9,719 nucleotides of DNA from Planctomycetaceae bacterium. Lineage in GTDB: Bacteria; Planctomycetota; Planctomycetia; Planctomycetales; Planctomycetaceae. Positions 1-6,800 of this stretch are shown piece by piece; within the stretch, counting starts at the first letter, position 1; every line of letters begins with the position of its first letter. Where the stretch lies: assembly GCA_947463775.1 (NCBI GenBank), contig CANHVD010000180.1, positions 1-9,719 on the forward strand. The letters are read 5' to 3'. The notes below the pieces were generated by a model. That model worked only from the letters and a program-made list of their open reading frames with translations. It had not been told where the DNA came from and searched no databases. A program made the position numbers and the translations under genes.

Positions 1-152
1 CCCAGCAGGCGAGGACCGATCAAAGAAACCAGCAGCACAAGAATCGCCATCACGATCAAAAGTTCGGTCAGAGTAAAGCCGCTGCGAACGACATTGCTCT
101 TTGAAATCTGTGATCGTGTCTGTGTCAGTTTTTTCATCATCATCCTCTGCAT
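1..152 (-). CDS. gspG: GspG-type major pseudopilin, 5' end only
   Basis: Seen: an open frame from ATG at 152-150 runs off the window edge after 50 complete codons. It has a basic leader (about 25 residues) ending in Gly25, followed by the prepilin peptidase motif GFTLTELLIVMAILVLLVSL. Phe is +1 after the cleavage site and Glu is +5, as in type IV pilin-like proteins. The hydrophobic helix continues to IGPRLLG, where Pro is at mature position +22, as in GspG proteins. Known: GspG is cleaved by the prepilin peptidase (GspO/PilD) and polymerises into the T2SS pseudopilus, pushed by the GspE/GspF motor. It follows gspF by 106 nt in the same direction, as in classical gsp order. In-frame ATGs at 143, 140 and 137 could also be used; 152 is preferred because of the Shine-Dalgarno upstream. 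Another pseudopilin (GspH/I) is possible, but position and the GPRLLG segment favour GspG. The C-terminal part lies outside the window. Confidence 0.9.
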   Translation of the reverse strand, partial: MQRMMMKKLTQTRSQISKSNVVRSGFTLTELLIVMAILVLLVSLIGPRLL

Positions 153-157
153 CTCAT

Positions 158-164
158 TCTCCTT
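158..164 (-). promoter_or_regulatory. Ribosome binding site of gspG
   Basis: On the minus strand AAGGAGA lies 5 nt before the ATG at 152. It is the strongest Shine-Dalgarno match among the four genes here and supports the 152 start. A second weaker site, AGAGG at 148-144, sits 6 nt before the ATG at 137, so initiation at the shorter leader (MKKLTQ...) cannot be excluded. Strong initiation suits an abundant structural pseudopilin; that last point is inference. Confidence 0.7.
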
Positions 165-184
165 ATGAACAAAACAATTACACG

Positions 185-247
185 GGCGAGCGTTTAATCT
201 CAGAAGATATTAAACGCACACGGAGGGCTGACGCCCAGCCGCTCGCC
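185..247. repeat. Palindromic spacer between gspF and gspG, with 27-nt interspersed repeat
   Basis: The outer arms 185-192 and 240-247 are perfect 8-nt reverse complements. An overlapping inner hairpin pairs 190-198 with 209-217 (9 of 9) around a 10-nt loop, so the two stems are mutually exclusive at 190-192. Positions 221-247 form a 27-nt unit that recurs at 9236-9262 with one difference (A237 versus T9252). The unit holds its own small stem, GGGC-TGAC-GCCC, at 225-236. The segment lies 12 nt beyond the gspF stop on the transcribed strand, before the gspG start. It could modulate mRNA ends or stability, or be a REP-like mobile repeat. No U-tract follows, so a classical intrinsic terminator is not supported. 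Confidence 0.7.
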
Positions 248-258
248 GGACGAACTTA

Positions 259-1467
259 CTAACTCATTGAAGTACTCATTTCGAACACCGGCAGCAACAA
301 CGCGACAATCACAAACAGCACTGCACTGCCCATCACCATCAACAGAGCCGGTTCGATCAGTCGCACCATCGTGTCCAGTTGACGAGCCACCTTTTTGTCG
401 ATGCCATCAGCCACATTGCTGAGCACTCGTTCCAGATTATTGGCTTCTTCTGCGATGCTGATCATGGCCATAATGTTGGCCGGAATCAGACCGCATTTTG
501 TGAGCGGCGTCGACAATGATTCACCGGCAGAAATATTCTCGGCCGACTTTCTGATCGCCTGCCCTAGCACGACGTTGCCGGACGAATCACTGCTGATCTC
601 CAATGCTTTTAACATGGGCACGCCGTTTCTCAACAGAGTCCCCAGGATCCTGCAGAATCGCGAGACAGCACTGTTGAGAACAATCGGGCCGAAGACAGGC
701 ACCTTCGTCTTGATACTGTCAATCTTCTGACGACCATTTGGTGATGCCGCCCAGCGACGAAGCAAAGCAATCAGGCCTGCCAATGCCATGGCGACAAAGA
801 TTCCGAAGCGCCCAAGGAAATTGCTGAGCCAAAGAAGAATGATGGTCGGCGTTGGTAGTGTTCCCTGTCGTTCGAGGGACGCGAACAGTTCTTTGAACTT
901 GGGGACGAAGAAGACAATCAGCACAAGAGTCACTGTGCTTCCAGCCACTGCCAGAAACGCCGGATAGGCCATCGCTCCCTTAATCTTGGCACGCAGTTCT
1001 TCTTGTCGTTCAAGGAACTCCGCTGTTTGCTGAAGTGAGGCCTCCAGAAATGCGCCTTCGGTTCCGGCTCGAATAATCGATAACGTTAAATCGCTGAAGA
1101 CATCTCGATGCAGGCCCATGGCTTCGTGAAGCTGTTTACCTTCGGCGATGCGACCTCGCACATCCGAGAGAACTTCTTTCAGCCGATCATGAGTCGCCTG
1201 TTGAGAAAGAAGGTCCAGAGCCTGCAGAAGCGGGACTCCGTTGGTGAGCAGGTCGGACAACTGCGTCAATGTCGCAGCAAGAATTTCAGCACGGATCGGC
1301 CGGTTGAATTTGAAATTGAATAACGGCTGCTTCGCGGGAGCAACGGTCATTGGGAACAGCGACTTTTGAGACAGCATCGCCATCACGTCACTGCGCGAAT
1401 CGGCTGAGATCAGTCCTTTCACGTCCTGACCAGTCATCGTTCTTGCGATGTAACTGAACTCCGGCAC
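259..1467 (-). CDS. gspF: T2SS inner-membrane platform protein GspF
   Basis: The 402-residue product has the usual GspF length (about 400). The N-terminus MPEFSYIARTMTGQDVKG matches the family's F-Y-A-G opening. Two homologous T2SSF domains follow, at about 60-190 and 265-395. They show paired motifs LLTNGVPLLQALDLL (73-87) and LLRNGVPMLKALEIS (278-292). Three membrane segments are visible at about 169-190, 208-236 and 370-394, as expected. Known role: GspF is the polytopic inner-membrane platform that couples the GspE ATPase to pseudopilus growth. The start codon is GTG (1467-1465), with GGGG 5 nt upstream on the minus strand; no closer ATG fits the conserved N-terminus. The stop is TAG at 261-259. 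A PilC-type pilus protein is the main alternative, but the gspE and gspG neighbours favour GspF. Confidence 0.94.
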   Translation of the reverse strand: MPEFSYIARTMTGQDVKGLISADSRSDVMAMLSQKSLFPMTVAPAKQPLFNFKFNRPIRAEILAATLTQLSDLLTNGVPLLQALDLLSQQATHDRLKEVLSDVRGRIAEGKQLHEAMGLHRDVFSDLTLSIIRAGTEGAFLEASLQQTAEFLERQEELRAKIKGAMAYPAFLAVAGSTVTLVLIVFFVPKFKELFASLERQGTLPTPTIILLWLSNFLGRFGIFVAMALAGLIALLRRWAASPNGRQKIDSIKTKVPVFGPIVLNSAVSRFCRILGTLLRNGVPMLKALEISSDSSGNVVLGQAIRKSAENISAGESLSTPLTKCGLIPANIMAMISIAEEANNLERVLSNVADGIDKKVARQLDTMVRLIEPALLMVMGSAVLFVIVALLLPVFEMSTSMS

Positions 1468-1505
1468 TGCCGCCCCTGAAAACTAGACTATCTGACTGCG
1501 TGAAT

Positions 1506-1702
1506 GCGAATCGCAGTTTTTACCACAGAGGTCACAGAGAGCACGGAGGGGAAACGCAGAGAGACGGAAAATCTTGTACTTGCTGAACCCTATGGTGTGC
1601 CTGCGTTCGCCTCGGCGAACTTGTCACACCCTACGAATCTGAACCCTCAGCCTTTGCGATTTTCTTCTGTGCTCTCCGTGTCCTCTGTGGTGATTCTTGA
1701 CT
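1506..1702. repeat. Large inverted-repeat element, copy 1 (gspE-gspF spacer)
   Basis: Arms 1522-1549 and 1664-1691 are reverse complements at 24 of 28 positions. The left arm is made of three 9-nt units: CACAGAGGT, CACAGAGAG, CACGGAGGG. The left flank (GCGAATCGCAGTTTTT, 1506-1521) and the TTGCGATTTT before the right arm recur in the copy at 9535-9708. The element fills most of the 251-nt gap between the gspE stop and gspF start. It has no credible gene; the short frames across it only translate the 9-nt periodicity. Its mechanism is unknown from sequence. It could be an interspersed non-autonomous repeat or a structured RNA segment in the operon mRNA. Confidence 0.75.
1583..1647. repeat. Small hairpin flanked by 9-bp direct repeats, nested in the large element
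   Basis: CTGAACCCT occurs at 1583-1591 and again at 1639-1647. Between them lies a dyad. The stem tip GTTCGCC/GGCGAAC (1605-1611 with 1614-1620) has a 2-nt loop. The outer stem GGTGTG/CACACC pairs 1594-1599 with 1625-1630, and imperfect pairing extends to 1590 and 1634. The layout resembles a short palindromic insertion with a 9-bp target duplication inside an older repeat. Because the outermost paired bases overlap the direct repeats by about 2 nt, this origin is inference. Confidence 0.5.
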
Positions 1703-1718
1703 TCTTACCGCCCCGCCA

Positions 1719-3425
1719 CTATTCCGCCTTGGTCACACGCAGAACTTCTTCGATGCTGGTTAAGCCGCGAGCAACTTTCAGCCAACCGTCCTGACGAAGA
1801 GTTCTCATGCCACTGGCAATCGCGGCTTTGCGAATCTCGTTCGTACCACGGCGTTCACTGGCGAGCACTCGAATTTCGTCATTCGTGACGAGCAATTCAT
1901 AGATACCCAGTCGTCCCGAGTATCCCGTGCCACGACACTGGCGACATCCCTTCGCTCGGTAGATAGGCTGACCGGCGGTGTAGTCGTCCAGCGGGAAGTC
2001 AGCCGGTACTTCTTCTTCTGATGGCATGTAAGCTTCGCGACAGTGCTTGCACAAAGTTCGCACCAGTCGCTGAGCCATGATTCCTTCCAGTGTGCTGCTG
2101 ATCAGGAAGGGTTCAACACCCATATCCGCCAGACGCATGAAAGATCCGGCCGCGTCGTTGGTATGCAGAGTACTGAAGACCATGTGCCCGGTCAGAGACG
2201 CCTGAACGGCGTTCTCAGCGGTTTCGAAGTCGCGAATTTCTCCGACAAGAACAACGTCCGGGTCATGACGCAGAATGCTTCGCAAACATGCGGCAAACGT
2301 CAGGCCCACTTTATGATTCACCTGAATCTGATTGATGCCTTCAAGCTGGTATTCGATTGGATCTTCCGTCGTGATGATCTTGTTGCGTTCGCTTTTGATC
2401 TCAGCCAGCGAACTATAAAGAGTCGTCGTTTTTCCGGAGCCGGTTGGTCCAGTGACCAGCACGATGCCGTGAGGCAGTCGGATGAGCTCGCGGAATCGGC
2501 TGCACGTGTCATCTTCCATCCCGACACCGGCCAGCGAAAATTTCATCGCGTTCTTGTCGAGAACTCGCATGACGACACCTTCGCCATGCAGCATTGGAAT
2601 GATTGAAACGCGAATATCAACTTCGCGGCCCTGAACTCGCAGCTTGATACGGCCGTCCTGCGGAACTCGTTTTTCAGCGATGTTCAGTCGAGCCATGATT
2701 TTTAGACGGCTCAGGATCGCCGCCTGAAATCGATTCAGCTCGGGAGGCACCGGTTGATTCTGAAGCACACCGTCGATGCGGTAGCGAATCTTCATCCCCG
2801 AGGCCTGAGACTCCATGTGGATATCACTGGCGCGGTTGGTGACAGCTTCGGTCAGAATGTCGTTGACGAGTCGAACGACGGATGCCTGCTGAGCCATTGC
2901 AGCGGCTTCAGATTCTTCGAAGCTGAGGTCGCCAAGGATCTCGATGTCATCGGAGTTCTCAGCAGCCTGAGCCATCAGGCCATCCAGTGTCTGAGCGCCG
3001 ACACCGAGGTGAGTCTTGATGAGCATGGCCACTTCGTGTGGCAGAGCAAGATCGGTCATCACGAACAGACCGGTCGCGGCCGAAACCGCATCGGCGGCCT
3101 GAACGTCAAACGGGTTACTGACCACGATTCGAATCGACGACGAGCTGCGGTCGATCGGGAAAATCGCGTGACGATGGATCAGTCGGACCGGGAAGCCTTC
3201 CAGAATTGATCGATCAATAGTCACTTTCGACAGGTCTACAACCGTCATTCCCAGAGAATGTGCGATCGACTGCAAAGCCTGCAGATCGGTCGAAAACCCA
3301 AATTCGCTGGTGACCGCGGAAAGTCCATCGGTGGTGAACAACCTCTGGACGTGGTCGAGTTCTTCGGCCGTCAAACGGCGCGGAGTGTCTCGGTACGCCA
3401 ACGGGCGTTTCAAAATCGTGCTCAT
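1719..3425 (-). CDS. gspE: T2SS secretion ATPase GspE
   Basis: From ATG at 3425 the product is 568 residues, typical for GspE. Positions below use this start. An N-terminal GspE/MshEN-like domain spans about 20-140. The ATPase core has the Walker A motif GPTGSGKTT (326-334), the Asp box TTEDPIEY (352-359), the Walker B motif with catalytic Glu, DVVLVGEIRD (390-399), and the His box GHMVFSTLHTNDA (413-425). A four-cysteine zinc site is formed by CKHC (459-462) and CRQC (494-497), as in GspE/PilB. Known role: this cytoplasmic hexameric ATPase powers pseudopilus assembly through GspF. The frame is open upstream to a TTG at 3497, which would add 24 Arg/Pro-rich residues. I reject that start because it has no Shine-Dalgarno and the extension overlaps the GGCGGGA repeats. 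The ATG itself has only a weak GGAAA about 6 nt upstream. PilB is the alternative; context favours GspE. Confidence 0.95.
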   Translation of the reverse strand: MSTILKRPLAYRDTPRRLTAEELDHVQRLFTTDGLSAVTSEFGFSTDLQALQSIAHSLGMTVVDLSKVTIDRSILEGFPVRLIHRHAIFPIDRSSSSIRIVVSNPFDVQAADAVSAATGLFVMTDLALPHEVAMLIKTHLGVGAQTLDGLMAQAAENSDDIEILGDLSFEESEAAAMAQQASVVRLVNDILTEAVTNRASDIHMESQASGMKIRYRIDGVLQNQPVPPELNRFQAAILSRLKIMARLNIAEKRVPQDGRIKLRVQGREVDIRVSIIPMLHGEGVVMRVLDKNAMKFSLAGVGMEDDTCSRFRELIRLPHGIVLVTGPTGSGKTTTLYSSLAEIKSERNKIITTEDPIEYQLEGINQIQVNHKVGLTFAACLRSILRHDPDVVLVGEIRDFETAENAVQASLTGHMVFSTLHTNDAAGSFMRLADMGVEPFLISSTLEGIMAQRLVRTLCKHCREAYMPSEEEVPADFPLDDYTAGQPIYRAKGCRQCRGTGYSGRLGIYELLVTNDEIRVLASERRGTNEIRKAAIASGMRTLRQDGWLKVARGLTSIEEVLRVTKAE

Positions 3426-3463
3426 GGGATTTTCCGAATAGTGCCGAGGGTAGGTTGGATTTC

Positions 3464-3485
3464 GGCGGGAGGGAATTCGGCGGGA
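3464..3485. promoter_or_regulatory. Tandem GGCGGGA motif upstream of gspE
   Basis: Two GGCGGGA units (plus-strand sense) are separated by 8 nt, ending 38 nt before the gspE ATG. Nearly the same block occurs at 9327-9347, just before the giant gene's ATG, with a 7-nt spacer. On the transcribed strand it reads TCCCGCC twice. It could be a shared leader or protein-binding site, or another interspersed repeat. Function is not shown by the sequence. Confidence 0.35.
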
Positions 3486-3497
3486 TGCTGTGCTCAA

Positions 3498-3791
3498 GTC
3501 ATTGGGCGATCAGCATTTAAGGTGGGAACTTTAGGTTAGCTTTGTGGCTGCATCAAGATTGTTGTCCGACGCGAGACCTTTCAACGCATCTCCTTGGATT
3601 CCTCATCGACATTCTCAGGTCCAGACTCCTGAGAAGCCAGTATTTTTGGCAAGTGACTCGGATGTTTGCGGGATTGGCGTAAATTGCGAAAAGATTGCTC
3701 GACCATGGGAAAGATTGGAGAAATGGCCAGCTACGGGCAATTCCGACGGCCGGATTGCTGCATTTTCATGCCCGCCATTCATGATTTCTCC
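3498..3791. other. Intergenic stretch without recognisable gene
   Basis: This is about 290 nt between the gspE leader and the hairpin behind the giant gene. The plus-strand frames here (for example 3544-3927) run through the hairpin and into the opposite-strand gene and resemble no family. I see no tRNA, no convincing promoter and no terminator. A minus-strand TTGAAA at 3584-3579 has a good 17-nt spacing to 3561-3556, but the -10 there (CAATCT) is poor. A separate gspE promoter remains possible because the gap is unusually long for a T2SS operon. Confidence 0.5.
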
Positions 3792-3856
3792 GTTTACCGC
3801 CCAGCCGCAGGCGCCGGCTTTTGTACTTGGCTGGCGCCTGCGGCTGGGCGATAAAC
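3792..3856. repeat. Long hairpin (27-nt arms) behind the giant gene
   Basis: Arms 3792-3818 and 3830-3856 pair at 25 of 27 positions, with one C-A mismatch (3797/3851) and one G-U (3816/3832), around an 11-nt loop. The arm contains CGCCCAGCCGC, also present at 232-242 in the gspF-gspG spacer, so the two repeats may be related. On the transcribed strand the hairpin starts 12 nt after the giant gene's TAA. The stem is strong enough to act as a terminator-like or 3'-end-stabilising structure, but no U-run follows. A REP-like interspersed palindrome is equally likely. Confidence 0.75.
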
Positions 3857-3868
3857 AGATGAGTCGGA

Positions 3869-6800
3869 TTACTGATCCAGGACATCGTTCAAGACCTGCA
3901 TCACTCGGCGCGAATTCGTCTTCTTGAGGGGAATCAGGGTGACTCCTCGAGCCCGGTTTGTGGCGGACGTTTCGTCCAACTGGGTGACGAGTTCAGAGAT
4001 CTCATCAATCAAATTCTGAGGCGCCTTCACCACCAGTGCGTTTGTTTCTTCCTCGACCTCGATCGTCAGCAGTGGGGCCGAGGAGGCGGCGTTGATTTGC
4101 CGGAGCACATTCGCCACCGACGAATCAATCCCTGTCGGGATCTCGATGGCTCTTCGTGTGCCTCCGGCTGTCATCTCTGTGCGATAGACACCTTGAACCA
4201 CATCCTGCACTTTCTCGGCATCAGCATGTTTCACGGTGATGACTTCGGTTCTGAAGATGCGTCCCGAATCCGGCAACTTCTCGGTGTCCAGGATCTCCAG
4301 AAGTTGTTCGATGCGGTCGCGATCTGTACGGCCACCGTAAACGATCAACGCGTTCATCCGAGTTTCCGGCACGATCACCACGGAGCCGAACGCGAGCATC
4401 CCGGCTCGACTGTCATAGATCGATTCCAATGTCTCCGCAACCTCCTCCGCGCCAGCGTTTCGCAGTTGATACACGGAGAAGTCTCGATTGCGACTCGCAA
4501 TGGCACTCCCTGTTCGCGAGGACGATGTCGCGAGGAGGATTGACTCCAGTTGATCAAGAGCTTCGATATCGTCGGAAGCAATTGTGATTCGATCTGTGCC
4601 GGGAATAATCACGACCGGGGATGGTTCGTCTTGTCCCGGTGCTTTCGCGGCTGCCTTCGTGTTGTCCATTGCTGCTTCCGCGGATGCCTTTTCGGCCGCT
4701 TGCGATTCAGCTGGTTCTTTTGATGCTGGCGTTGTTTCGTCGGCGGCCGGTGAAACTGTTTCCTCCGGCGGCACGGAGAATTGTCCGTCGGCTTTTGGCT
4801 GTGGCTGCGGTTCTGTCGCTGGAGTTTCCACGCCAGGGCGAAGGACTCGAATTGGGTTCTTGCGAACTCGGGGCCAAAGGTCCTGAATCTTCTGCAGAGT
4901 CGGCTCGACGTCGCCCTGAATGGGGATGACGCGCAGATTTCGATTGGCCTGTGTTGTCACGTCCCCGGTTGGCGACAGACCGGTTTCACCCATCTTAATC
5001 AGCAGCGTGCGGATATCCTGAAGCTGCTTCTTTGAGCCTCGAACCAGCAACTGCTGCGAATCTTCGTCGGCCTGAATCACCGGATAGTTGTCGTCCTTTG
5101 TGAAGGTGTCGCCATAAAGACCTTCGATCGCATTCTGTGCCGACGAAGCGCTCAGCAGGCGAAGTTGAATGACATCCATCTCACGAGGATCGCTTTCCTG
5201 AAATCGTTCCATCGCCGCGCTGATCTGCTGGTGACCGGCGGGTGTGGTGGTGACCACAAGCTGCTTCGAAGCTTTCTCCCACGAGACAGTCGCGGCGGAG
5301 TCGATGGAACGCAGAACACCCTCCGCCACTTCGACAGCGGTCAGTCCATCCATGCCACCGAGTGCATAAACCTCCAGTGTTTGAGTTTCATTAGCTGCAC
5401 CAGTTGGTTCCAGTTCATCAAGCAGGGCTTTAATCACAGCATGCTGATCTGGGCGAGCCACAGCGATCAGAGACCGCGTATTGGAGTCAAAGGAAACTCG
5501 GACATTGTCAGATCGCCGAAACATCGCATCAAAGACTTCGACTGCGTTGTCGCCGTCAGCCGTTCGCAATGGATAAGCCTTGGCCGAGGGAGCACTTTCC
5601 ATCGGCAGCACGCTGGTCATCTGCTCGACCACTTGTTTGATTGTCTCATGCTGTTTCGGTGTGGCTGTTGCGACGAGCATTTCCTGAGACACATCGGTCA
5701 CCATGGTGGCGTCGGGGAACAGCTTTGTCAGCACTTCCTGAGCTTCGTCGGCTTCATAGGGACGAAGGCGATAGCTGCGAGTCTCGAGGCCCTCTGTGGA
5801 ACCCTGAGAAGTGATCATCTGCTGCACAAGTTCACGAACGGCCGGCATGTCATCGGCTGAGGCACTGACGAAAAGCTGTCGTCCAATCCGGTCTGCCGTG
5901 ACCTGGGCATTCTTCGGCAGGAGTGGTTGCAAAGCCGTTTGAACGGAAAGCCCGTCGAGCTGATTTAATCGGAAAACGGCAAGCTCCAGTTTCACTTCGG
6001 ACTCGGCCGGTCCATCTAGTTGCTCGATCAGCGGGCGAATCGCGTCGTGCTGATCTTTGCGAGCGACCACGATAAGCCGACCGGTCTTTTCATTCACAGA
6101 GAGACGGACACCATCGAACCGCGAATACATGGAAGTCAGCAAAGTCTGCACTTCCGTCGCGCTGGCGTTCTTGAGCGAATAAACAGCCGGGACAGGCACG
6201 TCGCCATCGAGCGATGTGCCTTTCATCTGCTTGGCAATCTGGTCAATCGTGGCATGTTGCTCATCGGTGGCTGTCGCCACGATCATCTTGCGATCGGCAT
6301 CCATCACAATCTTGGCATCGGGATACAATGCCATCAGAACTTCCTGAGCTTCGTCGGCATTAGGCGCACCAATCATGTAGGTCTTCGTCGACCGCTGTGG
6401 ACGACTGGCCAACGATGCGCTGACTTGTTCGACCACGGCCTTGATCTGGTCCTGTTTGACCGGGAATGCTCGCACAAATAACTGCTGTCCGGTGGAGTCG
6501 ACGGTCAGTTGAACATCTGCGTCCACAAGTGGCTGCAGAACCTGCAACACGGATGACGGAGTCAGTCCTTTGATGGGATGGACGGCCAGCGTCCTGGAGG
6601 GCGGAATCGACTTGGACCCCTGAAGTTGCTCAAGTACCTTCTTGAGTTTCACGTGATCTTCCGCCGTGGCGACGATTGCCAGTTGATCACTTCTGGCCCC
6701 TGCAGAGATCGTGGCTTTCGGAACTGCCTGAGCCAGAACTGTCGATGCTGATGGCCCCAGTTCGGCGATTGAATAGAGTTCCATTGTGCGATTTGACTGG

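Noticed and set aside
1522..1691. CRISPR-like array
   Set aside because: The 9-nt units are contiguous with no spacers, and the two arms are inverted, not direct; no cas gene is nearby.
3426..3497. 24-residue N-terminal extension of GspE from TTG 3497
   Set aside because: No Shine-Dalgarno, low-complexity Arg/Pro sequence derived from the GGCGGGA repeats, and the shorter product already has normal length.
3641..3690. Sigma54-type promoter (TGGCA ... TTGC)
   Set aside because: The GG and GC elements are about 20 nt apart instead of the required 10, and the direction points away from gspE.
3792..3856. Intrinsic terminator
   Set aside because: The stem is strong, but no U-run follows on the minus strand, and similar palindromes occur as dispersed repeats; kept as a repeat instead.
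3544..3927. 127-residue plus-strand open frame in the gap
   Set aside because: It reads through the 3792-3856 palindrome and into the giant gene's antisense strand; Pro/Ser/Arg-rich composition is driven by the repeat.
5165..5860. 231-residue plus-strand open frame
   Set aside because: Antisense to well-defined N1-like modules; no family resemblance and no Shine-Dalgarno.
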